Positions 16,091 to 25,194 of a DNA stretch of 47,184 nt are shown piece after piece. Under the pieces are notes generated by a model. It had not been told where the DNA came from and did not search any database. It saw only the letters and a list, made by a program, of their open reading frames with translations. The translations under genes were made by a program, and so were the position numbers. The stretch is from Hyphomicrobiales bacterium (GTDB lineage: Bacteria; Pseudomonadota; Alphaproteobacteria; Rhizobiales; Xanthobacteraceae), in NCBI GenBank assembly GCA_019075925.1, contig JAGXAC010000004.1, positions 1 to 47,184 on the forward strand. Direction: 5' to 3'. Position 1 is the first letter of the stretch; the number at the start of each line of letters is the position of its first letter.

Positions 16091-17185
16091 ATGCAAGTTC
16101 TCGTGATCGGCGCAGGCGTCATCGGGCTCGCGGCGGCGCGGGCGGCGGCGTGCCGCGGCCACGACGTCGTTATTGCCGAAGCCACCGGCGGTATCGGCAA
16201 CGGCGTGTCGTCGCGCAACAGCGAGGTCGTTCACGCCGGCATTTATTACCCGACCGGATCGCTGCGCGCGCACCATTCGACCCGCGGCCGCCGCATGCTC
16301 TACGACTTCTGCGCCTCGCACAACGTCGCTTATAACAAATGCGGCAAGCTCATTGTCGCCACCGACGCCGCCGAACAAGCAAAGGTCGAGGCGCTGCTGG
16401 CCCAGGGGCTCAAGAATGGCGTCGAGGGGCTTGAGCTGATCGGCGGCAACGCCGCGCGCGCGCTGGAGCAGGAGCTATCCTGCATCAGCGCGCTATCGTC
16501 GCCTGAATCCGGGATCGTCGACAGTCACGGCTACATGCGGGCGCTTTGGGGCGAACTGGAGGATCGCGGCGGCAGCATTGCCTTTGAGACGCCGGTCGAA
16601 CGCATGACGTTCATGCAGGCGCATTGGCACGTTCAATTCGGCGGCAACGACGCCGGCACCGCCGTGTTCGATGCGACGATCAACGCCGCCGGTCTGGGGG
16701 CGCAAAACCTCGCGCGCCGTATCGACGGGTATCCGCCGGCGAAAGTCCCTCCCCTCATTCTCGCCAAAGGCAATTATTTCGGCTTTGCCGGCAAGCCGGC
16801 ATTCTCACGTCTCATTTACCCGACACCGGTCGACGGCGGCCTTGGCGTACACGTCACTCTCGACCTCGCCGGCCGAATGCGCTTTGGCCCCGACGTCGAA
16901 TGGATCGATCGTGAAAGCTACACCGTCGATCCCCGTCGCGCGGATGGATTTTACGAACGAATCCGCGCCTACTGGCCGCGCATTCCGGCGGGCTCCCTGG
17001 TGCCCGATTATTGCGGCATTCGCCCGAAGCTCAGCGGGCCCGGCCAACCGCAATCCGACTTTATGATCGCCAGCGAACGTGAACACGGTCTGCCACGGCT
17101 GGTTTGCTTGTTCGGCATTGAATCTCCCGGGTTGACCGCTTCGCTCTCGCTTGCCGAGCAGATCATCGACGACCTGACGGATTGA
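16091..17185 (+). CDS. L-2-hydroxyglutarate oxidase-like FAD-dependent oxidoreductase
   Basis: A 364-residue DAO-superfamily flavoprotein. The N-terminal FAD motif is VLVIGAGVIGLAAARAAACR, followed by SSRNSEVVHAGIYYPTGSLR, a hallmark of the L-2-hydroxyglutarate dehydrogenase (LhgO) group, and PESGIVDSHGYMRAL. The C terminus (LFGIESPGLTASLSLAEQI) also fits. The enzyme would oxidise L-2-hydroxyglutarate or a similar 2-hydroxy acid, passing electrons to oxygen or the quinone pool. AAGGAAG lies just before the ATG. It is divergent from the Rieske-monooxygenase pair with about 57 bases between starts. Confidence 0.85.
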   Translation: MQVLVIGAGVIGLAAARAAACRGHDVVIAEATGGIGNGVSSRNSEVVHAGIYYPTGSLRAHHSTRGRRMLYDFCASHNVAYNKCGKLIVATDAAEQAKVEALLAQGLKNGVEGLELIGGNAARALEQELSCISALSSPESGIVDSHGYMRALWGELEDRGGSIAFETPVERMTFMQAHWHVQFGGNDAGTAVFDATINAAGLGAQNLARRIDGYPPAKVPPLILAKGNYFGFAGKPAFSRLIYPTPVDGGLGVHVTLDLAGRMRFGPDVEWIDRESYTVDPRRADGFYERIRAYWPRIPAGSLVPDYCGIRPKLSGPGQPQSDFMIASEREHGLPRLVCLFGIESPGLTASLSLAEQIIDDLTD

Positions 17186-17336
17186 TCCGTCCTCGCGAAC
17201 CGGCGTCATCTGCGACGCACATGCTATTTCACGCGCGAAAACCGGAGTTGGGGACGAAATATGGCGTTTCGCCGGAGGCGGCGCGGCATCGTGTAAGATG
17301 TTTCGGTCAATGAACGATGTCGGGGGAGCGCTGGGG

Positions 17337-17615
17337 ATGAAGCGGACTGCGATGCTGGTTTTCGTTCTTGTAACTGTGGCGTATCCGGCACTGGCGTATC
17401 AGCATCGCAGTCACTCACCTCATCGCAACCATCCGCACGCCGTCCGCAGCGACAGTCGTTCACGGATCGAAGGCCGTTCGCGTATCACCTGCGAGATGGT
17501 GCGAAGCTACGTTGCGCAGGTCGGCATCGAGCAAGCCAAAGCGATGGCGGTGGCAGCGGGCATGACCGCAGCCGATGAGCGCCGGGCGCGCCAATGCCTG
17601 GCGCACCGGGTCTGA
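17337..17615 (+). CDS. Small secreted hypothetical protein
   Basis: A 92-residue protein starting MKRTAMLVFVLVTVAYPALA, a clear Sec signal peptide with likely cleavage after ALA. The mature part begins with a histidine-rich stretch (HRSHSPHRNHPHA), then SRITCEMVRSYVAQVGIEQA and AAGMTAADERRARQCLA with two cysteines. I recall similar small proteins from Bradyrhizobium-type genomes, with no known role. The start at 17337 is chosen because of the signal peptide and the GGGGGAGCG upstream; the ORF track adds 13 residues. Confidence 0.72.
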   Translation: MKRTAMLVFVLVTVAYPALAYQHRSHSPHRNHPHAVRSDSRSRIEGRSRITCEMVRSYVAQVGIEQAKAMAVAAGMTAADERRARQCLAHRV

Positions 17616-17616
17616 T

Positions 17617-17802
17617 TTATCGGCGCCCCAGAACAATCAGCACCAGGCCGACGACGGCTATCGCGCCGCCATAATAAATCCAGCGGCTCGCGCCGACCAT
17701 GAAGCTCTCAGCCGGATACGGGAAATAACCCGAGCCCTGGCCGGCGAAAACCAGGCCGGCGAGCAACAAAACGATTCCAATGATCGTCAGTAGCGTCCGC
17801 AT
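17617..17802 (-). CDS. Small two-helix membrane protein
   Basis: A 61-residue protein starting MRTLLTIIGIVLLLAGLVFA, followed by a short loop GYFPYPAESFMVGASRWIYY and a second helix that ends at VLGRR. Two transmembrane helices with a short soluble loop are expected. The ORF track embeds it in a longer artefactual frame starting at 18207. The ATG at 17802 gives the natural protein. Its stop is one base from the stop of the convergent small secreted protein. The family is unknown to me beyond being a typical rhizobial hypothetical. Confidence 0.7.
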   Translation of the reverse strand: MRTLLTIIGIVLLLAGLVFAGQGSGYFPYPAESFMVGASRWIYYGGAIAVVGLVLIVLGRR

Positions 17803-17873
17803 GGGCAACACCCCTCCACCCGCTTCACGCGTCAACGCGGCACAAAATCCTACCCGGACGCGCGGAAAATAAT

Positions 17874-20800
17874 TCAGTGCGCGGCATCCCAATTGTCGGC
17901 GGCATGGGCCTCGACCTGCAGCGGCACCGAAAGCGACACCGCCGGCAGCGGCGCGTCTTCCATCACCTTCTTGATCACCGGCAGCGACTTCTCCACCTCG
18001 ACATCCGGCACCTCGAACACCAGCTCGTCGTGCACCTGCAGGAGCATCTGCGCGGCAAGCTTGCGCGCGGCGAATTCGTCTTCGATGCGGATCATGGCGC
18101 GGCGGATGATGTCGGCGGCACTGCCTTGCAGCCGCGCGTTGATCGCGGCGCGCTCGTTGAACGAGCGAATCGACGCATTGGACGCCTTGATCTCCGGATA
18201 GTGACATTTGCGTCCGAACAGCGTCACCACGTAACCGTTCCGCTTGGCGAATTCCTTGGTCGTCTCGATATAATCGCGGATGCTGGGGAAGCGCTCGAAA
18301 TACTTTTTGATGTATGCGGCCGCTTCATCGCGCGGGATGCCGAGCTGGTTGGCAAGGCCAAAGGCGGAAATGCCATAAACAATGCCGAAATTAATCGCCT
18401 TGGCGCGGCGGCGGATTTCGGCCGGCATTCCTTTCACCGGCACGCCGAACATTTCAGACGCCGTCATGGCGTGAATGTCGAGGCCGTCCCGAAAGGCCTT
18501 TTGCAACGGCTCGATGCCGGCGATCTCGGCGAGGAGCCGCAGCTCGATCTGCGAGTAATCGGCGGAAACGAGCTTGGTGCCTGGCCCGGCAACAAAAGCA
18601 CGGCGGATTTTGCGGCCGTCCTCGGTTCGCACCGGGATGTTCTGCAAATTCGGATCCGACGACGATAGCCGGCCCGTCGTGGTGGACGCCAACGCGTAAT
18701 TTGTGTGCACGCGATGGGTCTTCGGATTGACGAAGCCCGGCAGCGCGTCGGTGTAGGTCGATTTCAGCTTCGAGACTTGCCGCCAGTCGAGAATCTTCTG
18801 CGGCAGCTCGTGGCCTTGTTCCGCCAGTTCTTCGAGCGCGCGGGCTCCGGTCGCCCACTGGCCGGTCTTGGTCTTGGCGCCGCCCTCAAGCTTGAGCTTG
18901 CCGAACAAAATATCGCCCAGCTGCTTGGGGCTGCCCGGATTGACCGTCTCGCCGGCAATAGCGTTGATTTCCGCTTCGAGCGCGGCCGCTTCCTGGGCAA
19001 ATTCGCCGGAAAGCCGCGACAGTATCTGACGGTCGATGGCAATACCGCGCCGCTCCATCCGGGCCAGCACCGCCAGTAGCGGCCGCTCCAGCGTTTCGTA
19101 CACGGTCAGCACACGCTCCGCCGGCAGGCGCGGCTTAAGCACGTGCCATAGCCGCAGAACGACGTCGGCGCGCTCGGCTGCGTATTCGGTCGCCTTGTCG
19201 ATGCCGAGAAAGTCGAAAGTTATTTTGGTCTTGCCAGGCTTGAGTAGCTTGTCGATCTCGACGGCTGCGTGGGTGAACACGGCTTCGGCGAGTTTGTCGA
19301 GCGCGTGATTCTGCCGTCCGGCATCAAGCGCATAGGACATCAGCATGACATCGTCGCAGGGCCCGATCTCGATGCCGCGCTGCGCGAAAATCTGCCAGGC
19401 GAATTTCAAATCGTGGCCGATCTTGAGTGTGCCGGGATCGGTCAACACCGGCTTCAATACATCGAGCGCCGCGCGCTCGGTGATCTGCCCGGACACGAGA
19501 TCGCCGGAAAACAGACCTTCCATGCCACCTTCCGCACCTTGCCGGTGCGATAACGGCACATAGCAGGCCTCGTTCGGCGCAACGGCGAGCGCAAGTCCGC
19601 ATAATTCAGCCTGCATCGGATCGGGATTGGCGGTCAGCGTGTCGATGGCCACCACGCCCACGTCGCGTGCACGCGCGAGCACGGCTTTGAGCTCGTCGGT
19701 GCTGCGAACGGTCCGGTACGTCACACGATCGAATTTGGCGTTGCGCGCCGCCGCAGCGCGCAGGGCAACCAGCGCTTGCGGCGTTCGCGGCGGATTGTCC
19801 CGCGTTTCACCTGCTCCCTTGCGGGAGAGGTCGGCCGGCGAAGCCGGGCGGGTGAGGGGTAGCAATGCTTGGCCTTTAAACCCCGCATCCGGCGTGTCCC
19901 CCTGAACCGCGCCACTCTCTCCCGCAACGGGAAAAGACGACTTCGCGCTTGGCGAATGTCCGGTGAGCCGCGCCTCCGCCTCGATTTCGCCCGCCTCGAC
20001 GCTGGCGAATTCCGCCACCCGCCGCATCAGTCCGTTGAATTCCATCGCCTTGAGGAAAGCGATCAGCCGCTTGTAATCGGGCTCGTGGACGGCGAGATCG
20101 CCGATCGCCACGTCGAGTTCGACGTTGGCGTCGAGCGTGACGAGCTTTTTCGACAGCCGTGCCGCCTCGGCGTGCTCGATCAAAGCTTGCCGGCGTTTTT
20201 CCTGCTTGATCTCGCCCGCGCGCTCGAGCAGCGTTTCCAGATCGCCGTACTCGCCGATCAATTGCGCCGCGGTCTTGACGCCGATGCCGGGCACGCCCGG
20301 CACGTTGTCGGTCGAATCGCCGATCAGCGCCTGCACCTCGATGACCTTGTCCGGCGGCACGCCGAATTTTTCGATCACCTCGGCGCGGCCGATCTTCTTG
20401 TCCTTCATCGCGTCGAACATGACTACGCGGTCGTTGACAAGCTGCATGAGATCCTTGTCCGACGACACGATGGTGGCGGTGGCGCCAGCCTCGGCGGCTT
20501 CGCGCACATAGGTGGCGATCAGATCGTCGGCCTCGAAGCCGTCCTGCTCCAGACAAGGCAAGTCGAAGGCTCGCACCGCTTCACGGATGAATTTGAATTG
20601 CGGTTTGAGGTCGTCGGGCGGATCGGGACGGTGCGCCTTGTAGTCGGCATACATCTCGGTGCGGAAGGTCTTTTCCGATTTGTCGAGCACGACGGCGAGA
20701 TGGGTCGGCCGTTCATCCGGCTTCATGTCGCGTAAAAGCTTCCACAACATGTTGCAGAAGCCGAAAACGGCGTTGAGCTGAAGCCCATCCGATCTGCGGG

Positions 20801-20951
20801 TGATCGGCGGCAGAGCGTGATAGGCCCGAAAAACATAGCCCGAACCGTCGACCAGGAAGACGTGATCGCCTTTCTTGACCGGCTTTGTGGCCGGTTTGGC
20901 GGCAGACGCGGCGGTCACCGCAGTGGACGTGGACTTTTGTGCAGCAGGCAT
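17874..20951 (-). CDS. polA: DNA polymerase I with degenerate proofreading domain
   Basis: A 1025-residue PolA (928 in E. coli). After an Ala/Lys/Pro-rich N terminus comes the 5'-3' flap exonuclease (about residues 28-315, starting VFLVDGSGYVFRAYHAL, with GDSTDNVPGVPGIG). A palindromic-element insertion occupies about residues 338-381. The 3'-5' exonuclease-like domain (about 400-610) follows, then the polymerase with DYSQIELR, RRAKAINFGIVYG and QVHDELVFEVP. In the exonuclease domain three of four metal ligands are changed: DTLT for DTET (L439), KFAW for KYD (A518) and YAAERAD for YAAEDAD (R594). The polymerase appears intact but proofreading should be lost. The ATG at 20951 is the start; upstream ORF sequence is a shadow of hrpB. 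Confidence 0.95.
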   Translation of the reverse strand: MPAAQKSTSTAVTAASAAKPATKPVKKGDHVFLVDGSGYVFRAYHALPPITRRSDGLQLNAVFGFCNMLWKLLRDMKPDERPTHLAVVLDKSEKTFRTEMYADYKAHRPDPPDDLKPQFKFIREAVRAFDLPCLEQDGFEADDLIATYVREAAEAGATATIVSSDKDLMQLVNDRVVMFDAMKDKKIGRAEVIEKFGVPPDKVIEVQALIGDSTDNVPGVPGIGVKTAAQLIGEYGDLETLLERAGEIKQEKRRQALIEHAEAARLSKKLVTLDANVELDVAIGDLAVHEPDYKRLIAFLKAMEFNGLMRRVAEFASVEAGEIEAEARLTGHSPSAKSSFPVAGESGAVQGDTPDAGFKGQALLPLTRPASPADLSRKGAGETRDNPPRTPQALVALRAAAARNAKFDRVTYRTVRSTDELKAVLARARDVGVVAIDTLTANPDPMQAELCGLALAVAPNEACYVPLSHRQGAEGGMEGLFSGDLVSGQITERAALDVLKPVLTDPGTLKIGHDLKFAWQIFAQRGIEIGPCDDVMLMSYALDAGRQNHALDKLAEAVFTHAAVEIDKLLKPGKTKITFDFLGIDKATEYAAERADVVLRLWHVLKPRLPAERVLTVYETLERPLLAVLARMERRGIAIDRQILSRLSGEFAQEAAALEAEINAIAGETVNPGSPKQLGDILFGKLKLEGGAKTKTGQWATGARALEELAEQGHELPQKILDWRQVSKLKSTYTDALPGFVNPKTHRVHTNYALASTTTGRLSSSDPNLQNIPVRTEDGRKIRRAFVAGPGTKLVSADYSQIELRLLAEIAGIEPLQKAFRDGLDIHAMTASEMFGVPVKGMPAEIRRRAKAINFGIVYGISAFGLANQLGIPRDEAAAYIKKYFERFPSIRDYIETTKEFAKRNGYVVTLFGRKCHYPEIKASNASIRSFNERAAINARLQGSAADIIRRAMIRIEDEFAARKLAAQMLLQVHDELVFEVPDVEVEKSLPVIKKVMEDAPLPAVSLSVPLQVEAHAADNWDAAH
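19811..19936 (-). repeat. In-frame dispersed palindromic element inside polA
   Basis: On the minus strand the segment begins TTTTCCCGTTGCGGGAGAG and ends CCTCACCCGCCCGGCTTCG then CCGGCCGACCTCTCCCGCAAGGGAG, giving palindromic ends. It is translated without a stop, adding about 42 residues (SSFPVAGESGAV through RKGAGE) between the flap nuclease and the proofreading-like domain. The motif TTTCCCGTTG.GGGAGA recurs in hrpB in the same reading frame. The layout resembles the intragenic palindromic elements described from Rickettsia and other alphaproteobacteria. Confidence 0.7.
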
Positions 20952-20966
20952 GACGGCCGCTAATAT

Positions 20967-23573
20967 ATGTGTCCGATAGGAATAATCACTGTGGATAACT
21001 TCGCAAAAGAAGCCGCGGGAAAATCCCCGCCATTGCCGATCGACGCGGCGCTGCCGGCACTCACCGCGGCGTTGCGCGCACGCAATGTGGCGGTTTTGGT
21101 CGCTCCGCCAGGCGCGGGCAAGACCACCCGCGTGCCCTTGGCGCTCGGCGGCGAGCCCTGGGCTGCGGACCGGCGCATTCTGGTGTTGGAGCCGCGCCGG
21201 ATTGCGGCCCGCGCCGCGGCGGCGCGAATGGCCAGGACCCTGGGCGAGGATATCGGCGAGACCGTCGGCCTGCGGGTGCGCTTTGGCTCGAAGACATCGC
21301 GGCGAACCCGGATCGAGATCGTGACCGAAGGCATTTTCACCCGGCTGGTCCTCGACGATCCGATGCTGGAGGACGTGGCTGCGGTCCTGTTCGACGAGTT
21401 CCACGAACGCTCGCTCGACGCCGATCTTGGGCTTGCTTTCGCCCGCGACGTGCAAAAAGGCCTGCGCGAAGATTTGCGGCTTCTCGTCATGTCGGCGACG
21501 ATCGACGGCGCGCGGGTATCCAAGCTGCTTGACGACGCGCCGGTAATCGCGGCTGAGGGCCGTGCGTTTCCGGTCGAAACCAGATATCTCGGGCGCGACG
21601 CGCGGCCGATCGAGCCGCAGCTCGCCGAAGCGATCCGCGGCGCCACGCGTACCAACTCCGGTTCGGTGCTGGCCTTTCTACCCGGCGCGGCGGAAATCCG
21701 CCGCACCGCGTCCCTCCTCGACGGCGCGCTCGATCCGGCGACCGACCTCGTTACGCTCTACGGCGCGCTCGCCGGCGAAGCGCAGGACCGCGCCATCGCC
21801 CCCGCCCCGCCCGGCCGGCGCAAGATCGTGCTGGCGACCTCGATTGCGGAGACATCGATCACCATCGAGGGCGTGCGCATAGTGGTCGACAGCGGGCTCG
21901 CCCGCGTGCCGCGTTACGAGCCCGACGTCGGCGTGACGCGTCTCGAAACCGTGCGCGTGTCGCGCGCGGCAGCCGATCAAAGGCGCGGCCGCGCCGGGCG
22001 GCTGGAGTCCGGTATCTGCTACCGGATGTGGGACGAACCGCAGACCGCCTCGCTCGAGCCGTATACCCGCCCGGAAATTTTGTCGGCCGATCTGTCGTCG
22101 TTCGCGCTCGATCTGGCGGCGTGGGGAAGCAGGCCCGAGCAACTTTCCTTCCTCGATCCGCCGCCCGCTCCCGCACTCAAAGAGGCATATGCGCTGCTGC
22201 GCGAACTTGGCGCCGTGGATAACGACGGCCGCATCACCGACGCGGGCCGCAAGCTGCGTCGCTTGCCGCTGCCGCCGCGCCTCTCGCGCATGGTCGTCGA
22301 TGCGGCGGCTCGGCGCGCTTCGCTCGCCGCTGCCGAGATCGCCGTCCTGATCGGCGAGCGCGGCCTTGGCGGCGATGACGTCGACCTGACGGCACGTCTC
22401 GACTCCTTTCACCGCGATCGCTCCGGCCGCGCACGCGAGGCTCGGGCGATGGCGGCGCGGTGGGCGGAATTGGCGCAGTCAAAAGACGCGCAGCCGGCGC
22501 AGCGCACTCCCTTTCCCGTTGTGGGAGACGGGTCGACGGGAAAATCACGCCCCGCCCTGCCCCTCCCCCACAAAGCGGGAGGCAACAGTCCAAGCGAGCC
22601 TCGCGCAGAAAGTGCCGGAGCCCTCCTCGCGCTCGCATTTCCCGAACGCATCGCCAAAAATCGCGGCGCCGGTGCCGGATCGTTCGTTCTCGCCAATGGC
22701 CGCGGCGCCCAGATCGATCCCGCTTCGGCGCTCGCGCGCGAGCCTTATCTTGCCGTTGCCGAACTTGCCGGTAGCGCCGCGGCCGGCCGCATCCTGCTCG
22801 CGGCGCCGATCTCGCCCGGCGAAATCGAAGCCCGCTTCGCCGATCGCATCGAGACGCGCGAAGAAATCAGTTTTGATGCGGCGAGCGCGAGCTTGCGACA
22901 GCGCGGAGTAAGACGCCTCGGCGCAATCGCGCTGGCCGAACAGCCAATGCCGGTGGAACCAAGCGACAATGCCGCGCGCTTGCTTGCCGAAGGCATCGCA
23001 CGACTCGGCGTCGAGCGATTGCCCTGGACCAGGGCGCTGCGGCAATGGCGCGACCGGGTGATGTTCTTACGCCAAGCCGAAGGCAACATCTGGCCCGATC
23101 TGTCCGATCCGGCACTCGCCGCCGAGATGGATTGGCTGACTGGCTTGTTCGCCGGCAAGACTTCGCTTGCCGCGCTTTCGGCCGACGAGTTCGCCGATGC
23201 CCTGACGTCGCGCCTGCCGTTTCCACTGCACCGCCGGCTGGAGGCAGAGGCGCCGACCCATTTCACCGCGCCAACCGGCTCGCAAGTGCCGATCGACTAC
23301 GAGGCCGACGGCGGCCCGAAAATTTCGATTCGCGTGCAGGAGCTTTTTGGCCTCGGTCGGCATCCGGCGATCGCTGCCGGAAAAATCGCGCTGCTGGTCG
23401 AGCTTCTTTCACCGGCGCACCGCCCGGTACAGATGACCCGCGACTTGCCCGGCTTCTGGCGCGGTAGCTATGCCGCAGTGCGCGCCGAAATGCGCGGTCG
23501 CTATCCGAAGCATCCCTGGCCGGACGATCCGATGACCGCGTTGCCGACGCGGCGCGCGAACAGGCGCAAATAG
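20967..23573 (+). CDS. hrpB: ATP-dependent RNA helicase HrpB
   Basis: An 868-residue DEAH-box-type helicase. Motif I is LVAPPGAGKTTRVP, motif II is FDEFHERSLDADLGLAFA, motif III is MSATIDG, and motif VI lies around DQRRGRAGRLESG. The HrpB-specific C-terminal region ends GRYPKHPWPDDP. A low-complexity insertion at about residues 513-541 derives from a palindromic element. The ORF starts at 20967, but a GTG at 20991 has AGGA nine bases upstream and may be the true start (860 residues). The gene is divergent from polA with only 15 to 39 bases between starts, so their promoters overlap. Confidence 0.93.
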   Translation: MCPIGIITVDNFAKEAAGKSPPLPIDAALPALTAALRARNVAVLVAPPGAGKTTRVPLALGGEPWAADRRILVLEPRRIAARAAAARMARTLGEDIGETVGLRVRFGSKTSRRTRIEIVTEGIFTRLVLDDPMLEDVAAVLFDEFHERSLDADLGLAFARDVQKGLREDLRLLVMSATIDGARVSKLLDDAPVIAAEGRAFPVETRYLGRDARPIEPQLAEAIRGATRTNSGSVLAFLPGAAEIRRTASLLDGALDPATDLVTLYGALAGEAQDRAIAPAPPGRRKIVLATSIAETSITIEGVRIVVDSGLARVPRYEPDVGVTRLETVRVSRAAADQRRGRAGRLESGICYRMWDEPQTASLEPYTRPEILSADLSSFALDLAAWGSRPEQLSFLDPPPAPALKEAYALLRELGAVDNDGRITDAGRKLRRLPLPPRLSRMVVDAAARRASLAAAEIAVLIGERGLGGDDVDLTARLDSFHRDRSGRAREARAMAARWAELAQSKDAQPAQRTPFPVVGDGSTGKSRPALPLPHKAGGNSPSEPRAESAGALLALAFPERIAKNRGAGAGSFVLANGRGAQIDPASALAREPYLAVAELAGSAAAGRILLAAPISPGEIEARFADRIETREEISFDAASASLRQRGVRRLGAIALAEQPMPVEPSDNAARLLAEGIARLGVERLPWTRALRQWRDRVMFLRQAEGNIWPDLSDPALAAEMDWLTGLFAGKTSLAALSADEFADALTSRLPFPLHRRLEAEAPTHFTAPTGSQVPIDYEADGGPKISIRVQELFGLGRHPAIAAGKIALLVELLSPAHRPVQMTRDLPGFWRGSYAAVRAEMRGRYPKHPWPDDPMTALPTRRANRRK
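22505..22591 (+). repeat. In-frame dispersed palindromic element inside hrpB
   Basis: The plus strand reads CACTCCCTTTCCCGTTGTGG, then GAGACGGGTCGACGGGAAAA, and closes CCCTCCCCCACAAAGCGGGA. The two ends are complementary. Translation gives TPFPVVGDGSTGKS and ALPLPHKAGG, out of character with the flanking helicase. The core TTTCCCGTTGTGGGAGA matches the polA element (TTTCCCGTTGCGGGAGA) at 16 of 17 bases, and both are read as FPV(A/V)G(E/D). Confidence 0.68.
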
Positions 23574-23640
23574 TGCAACCATTCCGAACCCGCATTGTTT
23601 AGACTATTGCTGCGTAGAGTCGATCCCTTTCGAGAGATGA

Positions 23641-25140
23641 ATGTTTCCGAAACCTAAGCCTCAACTTAAGCCGAACACTTACGCCTACGAATCCGAACCG
23701 ATGGTGAAGCCTACCGGCTTTCGCGAATACGACGCCCGCTGGCTGTTCGGCAGCGAGATCAATCTGATGGGCGTGGAGGCGTTGGGTTTGGGGCTAGGCA
23801 CGCTTGTTCACGAACTCGGCGTGGCGCCGAAAATCATCACCGGGCACGATTTCCGCTCCTATTCGGCTTCGATCAAGATGGCGTTGATCAACGGGCTGAT
23901 GGCCGCCGGCTGCAAGGTGCATGACATCGGCCTTGCAGTGACGCCGATGGCTTACTTCGCACAGTTCGACCTCGACATTCCCTGCGTCGCCATGGTCACC
24001 GCCTCGCACAACGACAACGGCTGGACCGGGGTGAAGATGGGCGCCAATCGTCCGCTGACCTTCGGCCCCGACGAGATGACACGCTTAAAGGATATCGTTC
24101 TCAACGGCCGTTACAAAACGAGGGATGGCGGCGCTTACGCTTTCATCGAGAATTTTCCAGCGCGCTACATCGCCGATCTGACCAAACGGCCAAAGCTCAA
24201 ACGCAAGCTGAAAGTCGTCTGCGCCTGTGGCAACGGCACCGCCGGCGCGTTCGCGCCGCAAGTTCTGGAAGCGGTCGGCTGCGAGGTGCTGCCGCTGGAT
24301 TGTGAGCTCGACCACACATTTCCACGCTACAATCCGAACACCGAAGACATGAAGATGCTGCACGCCATGCGTGATGCCGTGCTGGCGAACAAAGCCGATG
24401 TCGCGCTGGGCTTCGACGGCGACGGCGACCGGTGCGGTGTTGTCGACAACGAAGGCGAGGAAATTTTCGCCGATAAGGTCGGAGTCATGCTGGCGCGCGA
24501 CATCTCGGCACAACACAAGGGCGCGAAATTTGTTGCCGACGTGAAGTCCACCGGCCTGTTCATGACCGATCCGGTGCTGACCGAAAACGCCGCCAAGACC
24601 GACTACTGGAAGACCGGACATTCCTACATGAAGCGCCGCGTCAACGAGATCGGCGCGATTGCCGGCTTCGAAAAGTCCGGCCACTTCTTTTTCAACAAGC
24701 CGATGGGCCGTGGTTATGACGACGGCCTGATCTTCGCGCTTGCGGTATGCGACATGCTCGACCGCAATCCCGGCAAGAGCATGGCCGATCTCAAAAACGC
24801 TTTACCGAAGACCTGGTCGTCGCCGACCATGTCGCCACACTGCGCCGACGAACAAAAATATGGCGTGGTTGATGCAGTCGTGAAGCATTTCCAGGCGGAG
24901 CAGAAAAACGGCGGCAAGGTCGCAGGCCAGGCGATTCGCGACCTGGTCACGGTCAACGGCGTGCGCGTGACGGTCGAGGACGGCACCTGGGGTCTCGTGC
25001 GCGCCTCATCCAATAAGCCGGAGCTGGCGGTGGTGGTCGAAAGCCCGGTGTCCGAGGCGCGGATGCGCGAGATGTTCGCCGCAGTGGACGCGGTGCTGCG
25101 CACGCATCAGGAAGTTGGCGAATACAATCAGAAGATTTGA
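23641..25140 (+). CDS. Phosphomannomutase/phosphoglucomutase
   Basis: A 499-residue alpha-D-phosphohexomutase of the bifunctional PMM/PGM type. The active-site phosphoserine is in VTASHNDNGWTGVKMG (the common form is TASHNP). The metal-binding loop is ALGFDGDGDRCGVVDNEGEE, the sugar-binding loop GFEKSGHFFF, and the phosphate-binding loop VRASSNKPELAVVVE. It interconverts hexose 6- and 1-phosphates for glycogen, trehalose, LPS and exopolysaccharide precursors. The gene stands alone on the plus strand after hrpB; the short spacer (67 bases) could hold a promoter. Confidence 0.92.
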   Translation: MFPKPKPQLKPNTYAYESEPMVKPTGFREYDARWLFGSEINLMGVEALGLGLGTLVHELGVAPKIITGHDFRSYSASIKMALINGLMAAGCKVHDIGLAVTPMAYFAQFDLDIPCVAMVTASHNDNGWTGVKMGANRPLTFGPDEMTRLKDIVLNGRYKTRDGGAYAFIENFPARYIADLTKRPKLKRKLKVVCACGNGTAGAFAPQVLEAVGCEVLPLDCELDHTFPRYNPNTEDMKMLHAMRDAVLANKADVALGFDGDGDRCGVVDNEGEEIFADKVGVMLARDISAQHKGAKFVADVKSTGLFMTDPVLTENAAKTDYWKTGHSYMKRRVNEIGAIAGFEKSGHFFFNKPMGRGYDDGLIFALAVCDMLDRNPGKSMADLKNALPKTWSSPTMSPHCADEQKYGVVDAVVKHFQAEQKNGGKVAGQAIRDLVTVNGVRVTVEDGTWGLVRASSNKPELAVVVESPVSEARMREMFAAVDAVLRTHQEVGEYNQKI

Positions 25141-25194
25141 AGCCTCCGCCACGCCGGTCTCGCGCGTCTGCGGCAAAAATCCATCTTCGACGTG

